NCBI GenBank assembly: GCA_003265435.1 | Contig: NOXC01000001.1 | Span: 124,001 to 188,000, forward strand | From: Cellvibrionaceae bacterium AOL6 | Lineage (GTDB): Bacteria; Pseudomonadota; Gammaproteobacteria; Pseudomonadales; Cellvibrionaceae | DNA length: 64,000 nucleotides | Direction of reading: 5' to 3' | Part shown: in pieces, positions 17,832 to 27,683 of the stretch | Numbering within the stretch: the stretch's first letter is position 1 | How the letters are laid out: each line of letters opens with the position of its first letter | Made by a program: the position numbers and the translations under genes | The notes under the pieces: model-generated | Databases searched by the model: none | Told to the model about the DNA's origin: nothing | Seen by the model: the letters and a program-made list of their open reading frames with translations, nothing else

Positions 17832-20144
17832 TTATTTCTTTTTCTTCATCGCTTCCTGGAACAGTGCGGCCATCGTGCCACTCGCGGCAGGTGCAGACTT
17901 CGCCGCACGTTGCCCGCCGCCGGACTTACGTCGTGCCGGGTTCGCGTTGTTCGAAGGCCCACTCTTTTCACCGGGCGTATCATCCAGGCGCATCGACATG
18001 CCGATGCGCTTGCGCGCCACGTCCACTTCCATCACCTTCACTTTGACAATGTCACCGGCCTTCACCACTTCTCGTGGGTCCTTAACGAATTGGTGCGAGA
18101 GTGCAGAAATATGGACTAAGCCGTCCTGATGCACCCCCACATCGACGAACGCACCAAAGTTGGTGACGTTAGTGACAGTGCCCTCAAGGATCATGCCCGG
18201 TTCTAAATCTTTTATTTCTTCAACGCCGTCCTGGAATTGTGCCGTTTTAAATTCGGGCCGCGGATCGCGCCCCGGTTTATCCAACTCCGAAATGATATCA
18301 GTCACCGTCGGCACACCGAATTGTTCGTCGGTGTACTGCGCGGGATTGAGCTTCCGTAAAAACGCAGAATCCCCAATCAATTCATTCACCGCACGCGCAT
18401 TCGCTTTTGCAATTTTCTCGACCACCGCATAGGACTCCGGGTGAACCGCCGAGGCGTCGAGTGGATTTTCAGCACCGGCAATTCGCAAAAAACCCGCAGC
18501 TTGCTCAAAGGCTTTCGGGCCCAAGCGACTGACTTTTTTCAATTGATCCCGACTGGTGAACACGCCATTACTGTTGCGGAATTCGATAATATTGTTCGCG
18601 ATGTTTTGATTTAAACCCGACACTCTCGCCAATAGAGGCGCGGAGGCGGTGTTGACTTCGACACCGACGCCGTTCACACAGTCTTCAACCACCGCATCCA
18701 GCGAGCGTGCTAGACGCGTTTGTGACACGTCGTGCTGATACTGGCCAACACCAATGGATTTCGGGTCGATTTTTACCAGTTCCGCCAGTGGGTCCTGCAA
18801 TCGTCGTGCGATGGAAATAGCACCCCGGATGGTGACATCCAGATCAGGAAATTCTTTCGCGGCAAATTCAGAAGCGGAGTACACGGACGCCCCGCTTTCG
18901 TTAACCATCACTTTTTGCACTCGTAAATCTTTGTGCGCTTTTAATACATCGCCGACAAATTTATCGGTTTCACGGCTGGCCGTTCCGTTACCGATTGCGA
19001 TCAGCGCCACATCGTGTTTCTTGATCAGGCTCACCAATACCGCTTCCGCTTCACGGATTTTGTTTTGCGGTGGGTTCGGGAAAATGGCACCGTGATCAAG
19101 CACCTGCCCTGTCGCATCCACGACCGCGACTTTCACACCGGTACGCAAGCCGGGATCCAAACCGATTGTCGCCTTCTGCCCAGCGGGCGCCGCGAGCAAC
19201 AAATCTTTGAGGTTCGACGCAAACACTTCGATGGCGTCGGCTTCCGCGCGCTCGCGCAACTCACCGAGCAGGTCCGTCTCAAGATGCGTGGCAAGCTTGA
19301 CTCGCCAAGTCCAGCGCACCACTTCCGCCAACCAGCGATCGGCCGCACGCCTGCTATCTTCGATCTGCCAATGCTCTGCCACCATGACCTCGGCAGGGTG
19401 ACTCTGGCCGGGCTCGAGGTCGGTCTCAAGCGTGAATGCGATACTGAGGAAGCCTTCATTGCGGCCTCGGAACATGGCCAGAGCGCGATGCGAAGGCACT
19501 TTCGCCAGGGCTTCACGATGATCAAAGTAGTCTTGGAATTTGGCGGCTTCCCGCTCTTTGCCCTCAATTACCGTGGCGTGGAGCCAGGCTTCACGTCGCA
19601 AAAACTGCCGCAGTTTTTCAAGCAGGGCGGCGTCTTCACTGAAACGCTCCATCAGTATCTGCTTGGCCCCATCCAGCGCATCTTTCGCAGTGGCGATGTT
19701 GTGCTCGCTGTTCAGGTAGTCCGCGGCGACCGCTTCGGGTTCGAGGGAGGGATCGGCAAGCAGCGCTTCCGCCAGCGGCTCGAGGCCCGCTTCTTTGGCG
19801 ATTTGCGCCTTTGTACGGCGTTTGGGCTTGTAGGGTAAGTAGAGATCTTCGAGTTGCGTCTTAGTTTGCACCTCGCGGATTTGCTTACTCAACTCTGGCG
19901 TCAGTTTGCCCTGCTCTTCAATCGATTTCAGCACGGTTTCACGACGATCCGCGAGCTCTCGAAGATACCCGAGTCGCTCATCAAGTGTCCGAAGCTGGGT
20001 ATCGTCCAAACCACCCGTCACTTCTTTTCGATACCGGGAGATAAAGGGCACGGTCGCGCCTTCGTCGAGCAGGTTTATCGCAGCTGTCACTTGAGCTTCG
20101 CGAACCTGAAGTTCGCTGGCAATGATTTGATGAATGTCAGTCAT
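17832..20144 (-). CDS. tex: Tex family S1 RNA-binding protein (transcription accessory protein)
   Basis: 770-residue nucleic-acid-binding protein, cytoplasmic, conserved in most bacteria and linked to transcription and stress fitness. Domains in order: helical Tex N-terminal domain (1-190), YqgF/RNase H-like domain beginning [17 protein letters not shown] (about 325-440), helix-hairpin-helix segments ([12 protein letters not shown] and [14 protein letters not shown], about 500-560), and a C-terminal S1 domain ([20 protein letters not shown], about 640-710), ending in a basic tail. The start [12 protein letters not shown] matches the family's usual N-terminus; an upstream in-frame extension is not supported. 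Confidence 0.96.
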   Translation of the reverse strand: MTDIHQIIASELQVREAQVTAAINLLDEGATVPFISRYRKEVTGGLDDTQLRTLDERLGYLRELADRRETVLKSIEEQGKLTPELSKQIREVQTKTQLEDLYLPYKPKRRTKAQIAKEAGLEPLAEALLADPSLEPEAVAADYLNSEHNIATAKDALDGAKQILMERFSEDAALLEKLRQFLRREAWLHATVIEGKEREAAKFQDYFDHREALAKVPSHRALAMFRGRNEGFLSIAFTLETDLEPGQSHPAEVMVAEHWQIEDSRRAADRWLAEVVRWTWRVKLATHLETDLLGELRERAEADAIEVFASNLKDLLLAAPAGQKATIGLDPGLRTGVKVAVVDATGQVLDHGAIFPNPPQNKIREAEAVLVSLIKKHDVALIAIGNGTASRETDKFVGDVLKAHKDLRVQKVMVNESGASVYSASEFAAKEFPDLDVTIRGAISIARRLQDPLAELVKIDPKSIGVGQYQHDVSQTRLARSLDAVVEDCVNGVGVEVNTASAPLLARVSGLNQNIANNIIEFRNSNGVFTSRDQLKKVSRLGPKAFEQAAGFLRIAGAENPLDASAVHPESYAVVEKIAKANARAVNELIGDSAFLRKLNPAQYTDEQFGVPTVTDIISELDKPGRDPRPEFKTAQFQDGVEEIKDLEPGMILEGTVTNVTNFGAFVDVGVHQDGLVHISALSHQFVKDPREVVKAGDIVKVKVMEVDVARKRIGMSMRLDDTPGEKSGPSNNANPARRKSGGGQRAAKSAPAASGTMAALFQEAMKKKK

Positions 20145-20300
20145 AAAAAACAGGTGATCGTCGGTTTGCTTGAAAGGAGCCGCAGTGCCATGCAGCACGT
20201 CGGTCAGGGCGCGAATTATGCGCTATTTCGACCGCGCTGACACGCTTGTATTTCGACGAAGGCTGTGTTTTGGGAACCGTGCCCGCGCAGGCACGCCCCC

Positions 20301-21626
20301 TTATTGTTGACGCTGAAAATAGGTGACGAGCAAGTGCTCCAGCTCGGCGGCATCACTGCCGTCAGCCCGCGCAAAGTGCTCAGCCAGAGAATGGATCGAG
20401 TGCTTGCCATCCAATGCCGCATAGAGCCGCGCTAAGAACTGATGCTGGACGCCCAGAGTCTGCAACGATTGTGATAGCGGTATCGGCTTGTGTGTGTCCA
20501 GCACCCACTCTGGCAAGACCTCAACATCGACCACAGCGGCGATATCTTCGCGCTTAGTGGCGCGCCAAGCCCAGACATTCTCCATGCGATAACCCGCGCT
20601 GTAGGGCGACTTCAGGTAGGGCAGCTCAGTTTGGGTCATCATCTCCACTTCGAAACCCGCCTCGGCCGCGAGCTCCACCACTTCCTCAACCGAATAACAG
20701 AGAGATTCGCGGCGTTGATTGAACACCAGGCTACCGAAATTGACCCAATGCCCACCCACGGGCAAGTACTGACTTAGCTGGCGTAAAAATACGCCGAAGG
20801 CATGAGGTTGGATATCAATCAACCACGGCGTTAAGACCGTGTTAAAGGCCCCTTTCGCAAACGCCGGTTTCGCCGCGTCGGCAAAACACAGATGAAAATT
20901 ATCAAGTCTCTCACTCAACCCAGCCATCTGGTGCTTGATCGCGACATAATCTATGAGTTTGGGGTGCAGAGGAAATTCAGTCAGAAAAAACGATTCACCG
21001 CGCAGCAGTTTGTTCACCGCAAACAGGAATAACGGGTTGATGTCGGTTGCCACGGTGCGCTCAGGTGCGCAACTTTGATGGAGATCGAGCGCCAAGCGGC
21101 AAGCGCCTGCACCCAGTACCGCAAAGCGCCCGACGTCTTCAGGCATAAAGTCGCGCACGAAGTCGTGGCAGAGTCGATTTTCCTCTTCCCCCCACTGCCA
21201 ATCACGGTAAATATTACTTTCATAGCTGAGCAGATTCTGGGTCGTAGGTGCCCGGTCTCTCAGCGCGTTGTAGGCGCCTTCCGCAGCCACTTGTGTCCGC
21301 GTTAACGGCTCGAGAAGGGTCGTGATTTCGAGGAGAAAATCCCGCTTGGCGGCGAGCAGACATTCAATGCGGTCATGCACGGCGCCTTTCGCGGACTGCA
21401 ATTGCAGGTCGAGCTCGCTCACCTCCTGCAATAGCACTTGCTGAAAGTGATTCAGCTTGGCGCCCCAATCCAGCAGCGAATTCCGTGGATGCGGCAATAG
21501 CCAGGGAATGCCGCCAACCAGAGGATAGTGGGTCGAGGCCGCCGATAATTGATCGCCGTTCAGGGACAACGCCTGCCCCTCCACCGGGCAGCGAAGAAGC
21601 TCAACGAACTCAGTGGGCAATGACAT
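20301..21626 (-). CDS. Methyltransferase with Trm112-like N-terminus and N2227-like (carnosine N-methyltransferase-type) domain
   Basis: 441 residues. The N-terminal 45 (ELLRCPVEGQAL and THYPLVGGIPWLLP) look like a Trm112/YcaR-type small domain that lost most cysteines. The middle carries a Rossmann methyltransferase motif FAVLGAGACRLALDLH followed by TDINPLFLFAVNKLL, as in N2227-like proteins, and LTPWLIDIQPHAFG with HWVNFGSL near the active site. Substrate not predictable; it could be a small molecule. Start MSLPTEFVE chosen by length and domain position; no clear ribosome binding site. Stands alone between tex and the DUF1501 gene. Confidence 0.72.
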   Translation of the reverse strand: MSLPTEFVELLRCPVEGQALSLNGDQLSAASTHYPLVGGIPWLLPHPRNSLLDWGAKLNHFQQVLLQEVSELDLQLQSAKGAVHDRIECLLAAKRDFLLEITTLLEPLTRTQVAAEGAYNALRDRAPTTQNLLSYESNIYRDWQWGEEENRLCHDFVRDFMPEDVGRFAVLGAGACRLALDLHQSCAPERTVATDINPLFLFAVNKLLRGESFFLTEFPLHPKLIDYVAIKHQMAGLSERLDNFHLCFADAAKPAFAKGAFNTVLTPWLIDIQPHAFGVFLRQLSQYLPVGGHWVNFGSLVFNQRRESLCYSVEEVVELAAEAGFEVEMMTQTELPYLKSPYSAGYRMENVWAWRATKREDIAAVVDVEVLPEWVLDTHKPIPLSQSLQTLGVQHQFLARLYAALDGKHSIHSLAEHFARADGSDAAELEHLLVTYFQRQQ

Positions 21627-21746
21627 AACGGTATACCCTGAAAACGAAGCGCCATCGCCGCAACGATGGGCTGAAAATGACAAGATCGGACTCGAACTGA
21701 TACTAAGTCTAGTTCAAAGTCACGATCTTGGCAGGCGGCAGAGGCC

Positions 21747-23402
21747 TTAAACGTTGTCGATCTGACCGCTCACTATGGGCTCAAACGCGACATAGTTATC
21801 GAGTGCCGACGCACCCAAGCCCTGCGTCAGACCTTCGGCCTGGAAGTTGGCGGCGAATTGACCCGTTTCGCCATGTAGGGCCATGTAGTTCAGTATCACC
21901 ATCTGTACGAGCTGGTCGACGTTGTTCGCGGCCGGGCTCGACGAGGTCTCCACATCACCGCTGGCACGCATGTGGCCGATCTGCTGATGTCTTGCCTGCA
22001 CCTCTGGCGAAGCGCCCAGTAATTGCGGACGTCCACCCGGGTTGTAGACGAGGAAGAACGAGGCAGCCGTCTGCTGGTTATCCGACGTCCACATGCCCTT
22101 GCCACGACCCAGTTCGGTGTCTTCGGTGGCGCCGTTACTCGACAGCGAACCATCACTGCTGACGTAGAGCATCAATGGGCGACCTTTGCGGGCAGCGTAT
22201 TCAAGGCAGGCCCCCATACAGCGGCCGGCGCGATAGTCACGCACCTCACCGGTCGAGCGTCCGCCTCCGTGGTAGTCGTAACCGCCCATCGCGATGGTGC
22301 CCGCACCGGCATAAGGGAAGCCATTATTCGGGCTGTCGATCACCAGCTTCATCACAGACGCGGTTTTTTGGAATTCACGGTCATTCATAAACTCATCGGC
22401 CGTGAAGATACTGTCCGGGCCTCCGACGATGTCCGGGTCCGCAGCCGGGTCAAGGATGGACGGCGACGGGAACTGATCCGCCAGGCTCGCACCCTCAACA
22501 TAGGTACAGCTCATTTTCTCACGCACGTGGGCATCGTTGCTGAGCTGCGTGTCGACGCGGTCGATCTTCGCATCCGAGATACGCGCCACACTCTCCATCA
22601 CAGCCACAATTTCCTGCGGCGACAAGGCGCCGAAATCACCTACGCTCACCAGGCCAGTCACGTCCGAAGCGCGATCGATCTTGGTCGGACGCAAATCGGC
22701 TTGAATCATTTGCGCGGGTGCCATGGAATTGCCGCCCGACTCACTGTTGCGTGAGCCAATCAAGGACAACAGACTGCCGCGCGCACCCCCGACACGGGCG
22801 ATGCCGTACATCGGATTGTGGGGGTTGTTGCCGGTATCGTTCTCCGAGCGTGCGGGAATCACGGCACCGTTGATGTTGGTGCGCGTGGTTTCACTCGTAC
22901 GATCCAGGATGCCGCGCAAGAACGCGCTGTCCGAATGGAACGCCAGGCCGAGGCTGGTGTCCGTGTGATCGCCGTTACTGGTGCCCGTCTCCGAGCTGCC
23001 CGCACCCATAGGTTCTTCGACTCCCGGCACCATATCACCGGGCAGTCCCTGCTTGTTGTAGCCGCTGGTGCTGAGAAAATCCATCTGCCCGCCGGCACCG
23101 CCGACCAACACATTGGAGCCCGCCATGTTGGCGCCGCCTGCCAAATCGATGCAGATAAAGGGAATCTTGCGCGCCGAGCCGCCATCGAGGCCACACTCCG
23201 TTAAACGCTGGAGCATGTCCGGACTGAGGTCAGCCATCGCATCGGGCGATGCCAACAGCGCGCCCATGACGGAACTGGTCATGACGGTACCCATACCGGC
23301 ATGGAAACCCTGAGCCAGAAACTCACGCCGCGTGCGTGGCTTGGGGTGATCGGGGTGGCACAGTGGCACGTCCGGGGCAACGTAATAGTCTTTCTTAGCC
23401 AT
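21747..23402 (-). CDS. DUF1501-like secreted protein with Tat signal
   Basis: 551 residues. The N-terminus holds a twin-arginine motif RRxFL (TRREFLAQGF, about 22-31) with a following hydrophobic stretch, so a folded protein is exported. The body carries DUF1501-like segments (PFICIDLAGGANMAGSN, DYHGGGRSTGEVRDYRAG). DUF1501 proteins resemble sulfatase/phosphatase-fold proteins and accompany cytochrome-like DUF1585/DUF1588 proteins in Planctomycetes and other marine bacteria. It is the last gene of a three-gene minus-strand operon, 17 bp after the LamG lipoprotein. Catalytic activity is unknown. Confidence 0.75.
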   Translation of the reverse strand: MAKKDYYVAPDVPLCHPDHPKPRTRREFLAQGFHAGMGTVMTSSVMGALLASPDAMADLSPDMLQRLTECGLDGGSARKIPFICIDLAGGANMAGSNVLVGGAGGQMDFLSTSGYNKQGLPGDMVPGVEEPMGAGSSETGTSNGDHTDTSLGLAFHSDSAFLRGILDRTSETTRTNINGAVIPARSENDTGNNPHNPMYGIARVGGARGSLLSLIGSRNSESGGNSMAPAQMIQADLRPTKIDRASDVTGLVSVGDFGALSPQEIVAVMESVARISDAKIDRVDTQLSNDAHVREKMSCTYVEGASLADQFPSPSILDPAADPDIVGGPDSIFTADEFMNDREFQKTASVMKLVIDSPNNGFPYAGAGTIAMGGYDYHGGGRSTGEVRDYRAGRCMGACLEYAARKGRPLMLYVSSDGSLSSNGATEDTELGRGKGMWTSDNQQTAASFFLVYNPGGRPQLLGASPEVQARHQQIGHMRASGDVETSSSPAANNVDQLVQMVILNYMALHGETGQFAANFQAEGLTQGLGASALDNYVAFEPIVSGQIDNV

Positions 23403-23419
23403 AATTCATTTACCTCGGT

Positions 23420-25891
23420 TTATTGCACCAGCATGACGGCACTGCCAAACGCCGAGGCGCATGTGGCAATGACCGCAGTTTGTGTATCGGAACCCGCCAT
23501 CTCATCAATCAGGTTGGACAGTTCCATCTCGAATTCAATGGGCTCAGGCTGTGTCGCCAGCGCCGCACTGCTGCCGCCCAAATCAATTTCATGAGCGAGT
23601 AACGATGCCATCAAGGGCTCGATAATCTGCGCCTTGCCGTCACCGTCAAAGGCGGTGCTGATCGGTGCGCTGAAATTGAAATCCGGGAAAAAGTTGCTGC
23701 GCAGCGTGTTGTCGTTCATCAGCGCAGTACAGTAGGCCACGCTCAGCTGCATCACACCGCTCTGATGGGACGCGAGGAAACCGGTGGCTGATTCAACTGT
23801 TGGCATTTGCTGACGCACCATGGCAAAGGTCTCGGCCACCAGGGAATTAGTCACCGGCACGGTGCTGATGTTCGACAGGGTCAGATTGACCTCATCGAAG
23901 GTGCGCACGCCGATATCACTTTGCTCACTGACGATTTCGGGCGGTATCGCGACCGGCGCGTCTTCTTCAGGTCGGTCATAGCTCGCCGAACCGATACGAT
24001 CGAAACTGATAAAGAACTGGTCATCATCCGGGCCTTTATCGAGCGGAATCAGCGCTCCGAGTTGCGACAACGGCACACCGTTGGCCGCATCGTAGTTATC
24101 GGCATTGATGGTCACCGCGAGATTGGCATAGGTTTGACCTGTCGCCACTTCCTGACCGTTCAAGCCAATGCGCAGGCCTTCAATCACCAGATCGTTCGGC
24201 GCTGGCTCGTCTTTATCGAGGCTGATGAAGAACGGCGTGTTGAAGAGGTAGGCGTAGTTGTCGAACTGCTGCACCTCGAACACCACGTAAGCCTCTGGGA
24301 AATCGATCAGATGTGATACACCAAAGAGCAAGAAGAACTTCTCGCCGACACCGGCCTCGAAATTCGCCATGATGTCTTCCGCGCTCAATACCCGGTTGTG
24401 GATGGCGAGCATGCGCACGGTGCCCATCCACAGGTTCTGGTTGTCTACTTCGCTGCCCACCGCCAAGGCGAAGGTATCGTCCCAGTCGTTCAGGTTACCC
24501 GGCATATCGGTATTCTGCGCAACCAACTCGCCGTTGACATAGATCGAGCGCCCGTCAATCGGGTCGAAGTTTACGATGACGTGCTGCAGTGTCGCCTGCA
24601 GGATTTCCTGCGCAGACGGCGTGCTCAGCATCGGCATACCGTTCGCATCCGATTCTGAACTGCGCGACAGGAAGTTGTAATCGTAGGTGGTCTGACCCAG
24701 CGTAAAGTTGCGAATGTCATCGCCACCGGAGTAGGTCACGATGCGGGCGGGTCCATCTTGCGCTACGTTGTCGGGCACCACCCAGGCTTCGATCGAGTAC
24801 TCGCCGGTGGCCGTAATCATCGAGTGCAGCTTGCGACTGGAAGCTGTCGCGCCCTGCGCCTTGCCATCATTGATACGCAAGCCCCAGGAACCAACCCATT
24901 CCACATTGCCAATCAGGTTCAAATCGAGAGCCGGGTCGACGCCACTGGTGTCGAAGGCCACCGAACCACTGCCGGTTTTGAATTCATACAAGGCAATGAC
25001 ACTGGACTCAACGCGGCCACCACTGCTGGCGACGATGCCGTCGGGCAAGCCCAACTGGCGACTGATAACCAACTCTGGATCCACTTCGGTCAACGGAATG
25101 TTGCCGGCGAATTCGGCAATCGCTGCCTCCATTGCATTGGCATCGGCACTACAGTTGCTCCAGCAATTGTGTGCCTCACTGCGCAGCCGCACGACAAGAC
25201 GAGAGGCGGCGGGTGCATCGAGGTTCATACGTGTTTTGGCGGCCTGGTAGGCCACGTCCACATCTTCACTGGCGAGGAAAGGCTGCTGCTGAGTGGCCGA
25301 CCCCTCAGAGTGACAGTTCGCACAGTACTGATTAAGCAGAGGGTACACCGTCGCTTCGAAATTAGAGGGGTCGGAGGGGAAGCTGCGACTTGAGCCCACT
25401 TCGTACTCGGGTGGCGCTGTCAGCACGACTTGCGTGGCCTCCGCACCCGATGCCGAAGCCCAGGCCTCAATATAGTTGGTGATCACATCCGCACACACAC
25501 TGGCTTCCGGCCGCCAACAGTTGTGCCCCTCGGCCACCTTGGTGACCAGCCGCGACAGCGAGGGCGCACTTAAATCTACGAGATTATTGGCGTCTGCATA
25601 GGCCAGATTGATGTCATCGGCGCGCACAAACATGGGCGCCTGCTCACCCGCCACGTGGCAGGAGCCGCAGCGGTCGGTACCCGCGAGATTGTCCCAAACA
25701 TTGAGTTTGAAGTTATTGACGTCATCCGTCGCGGGCGAGGGCCCGTTGTACACGATACCCGTGTCTTCGTCGTCAATTTCAGGCGGCACATTGGTTTGTA
25801 CGGATTCACCGCTGCCGCCGCTACATGCCGCCAGATACGCAGTTAAGAGCACCGGCAACAAAGAATGAGAAAGAGTTTTAAGCGCTTTCAT
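23420..25891 (-). CDS. Lipoprotein with two c-type haem domains and a LamG-like domain
   Basis: 823 residues. Signal peptide with lipobox LAAC, lipidated Cys at about 23. Two tandem domains of about 110 residues each carry one CxxCH haem motif (CGSCH at 75-79, CANCH at 190-194), each followed after about 45 residues by a conserved HNCW..C segment, so this is an internal duplication. A LamG/concanavalin-like domain (about 290-500, with ITATGEYSIEAWVVP and GRSIYVNGELV) is followed by an unrecognised C-terminal beta-rich part. It would sit on a membrane and carry electrons or bind a ligand. It lies 2 bp after the upstream cytochrome gene. Confidence 0.8.
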   Translation of the reverse strand: MKALKTLSHSLLPVLLTAYLAACSGGSGESVQTNVPPEIDDEDTGIVYNGPSPATDDVNNFKLNVWDNLAGTDRCGSCHVAGEQAPMFVRADDINLAYADANNLVDLSAPSLSRLVTKVAEGHNCWRPEASVCADVITNYIEAWASASGAEATQVVLTAPPEYEVGSSRSFPSDPSNFEATVYPLLNQYCANCHSEGSATQQQPFLASEDVDVAYQAAKTRMNLDAPAASRLVVRLRSEAHNCWSNCSADANAMEAAIAEFAGNIPLTEVDPELVISRQLGLPDGIVASSGGRVESSVIALYEFKTGSGSVAFDTSGVDPALDLNLIGNVEWVGSWGLRINDGKAQGATASSRKLHSMITATGEYSIEAWVVPDNVAQDGPARIVTYSGGDDIRNFTLGQTTYDYNFLSRSSESDANGMPMLSTPSAQEILQATLQHVIVNFDPIDGRSIYVNGELVAQNTDMPGNLNDWDDTFALAVGSEVDNQNLWMGTVRMLAIHNRVLSAEDIMANFEAGVGEKFFLLFGVSHLIDFPEAYVVFEVQQFDNYAYLFNTPFFISLDKDEPAPNDLVIEGLRIGLNGQEVATGQTYANLAVTINADNYDAANGVPLSQLGALIPLDKGPDDDQFFISFDRIGSASYDRPEEDAPVAIPPEIVSEQSDIGVRTFDEVNLTLSNISTVPVTNSLVAETFAMVRQQMPTVESATGFLASHQSGVMQLSVAYCTALMNDNTLRSNFFPDFNFSAPISTAFDGDGKAQIIEPLMASLLAHEIDLGGSSAALATQPEPIEFEMELSNLIDEMAGSDTQTAVIATCASAFGSAVMLVQ

Positions 25892-25893
25892 GA

Positions 25894-27102
25894 TTAGTCA
25901 CCCGAGCAATAAACGGCAGATTCGGCAAATACAGTCTTGATGTTGTAATTGCCACTTTCGAACTGGTTCTGAAGGCTTTGCAGTTGGTCCAGATCCTCCT
26001 GATCATGGGGGTCACGCAAGCAAACCGTCTTGAAGACTTTCTTCACCGCGCAGGCGGAGAAGGCCTCACTGTGTGCCAGTTCCTGCAACATGCTCGAAGC
26101 GCCCGCGCCCGATCCAGGCAACGCCTCATCCCATCCGAGCGCTGCGTTCTGACCCGCGCGCCAATAGTTCGTCCACGCATCATCTGGAGTGACAAAACCC
26201 GGTGGGAAGGTGGCATCATTGTTGAAGTATTTGGGCTGAACCCGCGTGCCCGTGTCTGGGTCGGCCGCAATGTTGTATTGAATCTGCCCGTTTTCTCCGA
26301 GTGGGTCGCCCTCAGCATCGTAGCTGTAATCGTAGTAGGCGAAAGCCTGTGCGAGCGGGTCCATGCCGGAGTGGCAGCCTATGCAGTTGTTCAGAAACAC
26401 GCGAGAATCCCCGCCCGGACTGCGGCTGACATCCTGACGAATGCGATCCGGTACACGAGTCACATCGTGAACCTGCTCGAGATCCATACACAGATGGTTG
26501 ATCAGCGTAAAACGGAAGTTGGCGCGATTTGTTCCTGCGATAAAAAATGCTTTGGCCGCGGCGCGGCTCGTCACGACTCCGGCAGCCGCTTCAGCAGGCA
26601 AGCCGGTAACGGCCGATTGCGCGCGATGCTCGAGATTGTCTTTCAGACTATAGCCGCCCGCTTCGAGCTGCTCGTAATGATCATTGTTGCTGACAGAATA
26701 AGCCGGCAAACCCAGGCTCGCGTTCGCGACGTAAAGATGATCCCCATACAGCACTTCGCGGAAATCAATTTCGTCACTGTCTCGCACCAGCCCGATCACC
26801 GTGGCCATGTAGTCGTTCAAGGGCACGAACACATCGAAGTCGCGATTCGTCCAGGGTGCCGCCCAGTTTTTGATGGTGACGTTATAGAAGCCGTCGTTCT
26901 CCATCGCCTCGTGCGCGGCGCCCAACGCGTCGCCACCTTCAATTTTCTGCTGCATGGACAACAGCACCGCTTCTGTCGGCGGGACACCCGCAAGGCGATC
27001 GTGTATCCGCTTCGCCTGTTCCAGTGAACCGGCATGGCCTTGCATCGCACTCAGCGCACTTGCAAACGCAAGCACTCCGAATGTCCTCTTCAGCTTTTTC
27101 AT
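25894..27102 (-). CDS. Secreted c-type cytochrome-like protein, DUF1588/DUF1585-like
   Basis: 402 residues with a signal peptide (MKKLKRTFGVLAFASALSAMQGHAG). One haem motif CIGCH at about 240-244 is followed by SGMDPLAQAFAYYDY, close to the CxxCHxxxDPLGxALExxD pattern of DUF1588. The C-terminal ~90 residues (ACAVKKVFKTVC, then a segment ending YNIKTVFAESAVYC) resemble DUF1585. First gene of the minus-strand operon; start chosen with AAAGGG upstream. An oxidative or electron-transfer role is inferred from the haem motif and neighbours, not demonstrated. Confidence 0.75.
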   Translation of the reverse strand: MKKLKRTFGVLAFASALSAMQGHAGSLEQAKRIHDRLAGVPPTEAVLLSMQQKIEGGDALGAAHEAMENDGFYNVTIKNWAAPWTNRDFDVFVPLNDYMATVIGLVRDSDEIDFREVLYGDHLYVANASLGLPAYSVSNNDHYEQLEAGGYSLKDNLEHRAQSAVTGLPAEAAAGVVTSRAAAKAFFIAGTNRANFRFTLINHLCMDLEQVHDVTRVPDRIRQDVSRSPGGDSRVFLNNCIGCHSGMDPLAQAFAYYDYSYDAEGDPLGENGQIQYNIAADPDTGTRVQPKYFNNDATFPPGFVTPDDAWTNYWRAGQNAALGWDEALPGSGAGASSMLQELAHSEAFSACAVKKVFKTVCLRDPHDQEDLDQLQSLQNQFESGNYNIKTVFAESAVYCSGD

Positions 27103-27683
27103 CGAGCTAGCCCTTTCGTCTCGGCCCTGCAAAATTGCAGAACGGTCTTTTTTTGTTGCTTATCGTCAAAAAATGTCAGTGCGCTATCGTCTTTTGATCA
27201 CGCATTTCACGCGAGCAGCCTGGAAAATGGCACGTACGTGTTAATTCATTCCGTTGAAAGGCGTATAAAATTTGAACCTGATCACAGTATTCTTCTGCGC
27301 TGCCTTTTTATTACCGTGAGAAAATCGGCACTCACGACGGGGTAGAGGGCAAGACGCATGAACCATTCCGTTGAACACGACCGTGCCACGACAGACGATT
27401 TTTTTTACCGAAACTGCGATGCGAGTCACATAAGCCAGGGCAGTGCAACGGAACCATGAGAGGATTATGCAAAAAACGTTGGCGCGTAAATTGAGACCTG
27501 CCGCACGGAATGACTAATGCGACGACGGGGAACTGACGAACGGCGCTCTATCAGGGACCGACAACCTGCTAAGCCATTACACATCGGCACGTGCCTTGTA
27601 AGCTTATGCCTGTGACTTGCTCGACGGAACCACTTTAAGAAAAGGCCGACAATAGGCCGTAGCCTGCTGCGAAAAACACAATT
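27103..27683. other. 581-bp divergent control region
   Basis: No credible gene on either strand. It separates the leftward cytochrome/DUF1501 operon from the rightward HzsA-like operon, so both promoters must lie here. It contains a CRP-like site at 27271-27286 and a 12-bp direct repeat CATTCCGTTGAA at 27247-27258 and 27364-27375. I could not assign promoters with confidence. Confidence 0.6.
27271..27286. promoter_or_regulatory. CRP/Vfr-like binding site
   Basis: TTTGA-ACCTGA-TCACA matches the CRP consensus TGTGA-N6-TCACA with one change in the core, and about 16 of 22 bases of the extended consensus match. It lies 169 bp from the leftward start and 397 bp from the rightward start, in a region that must regulate both operons. 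Confidence 0.45.

Noticed and set aside
27247-27375. 12-bp direct repeat CATTCCGTTGAA as an operator pair
   Set aside because: Two copies 117 bp apart of 12 bp in a 581-bp gap could be chance and there is no symmetry; kept as a note only.
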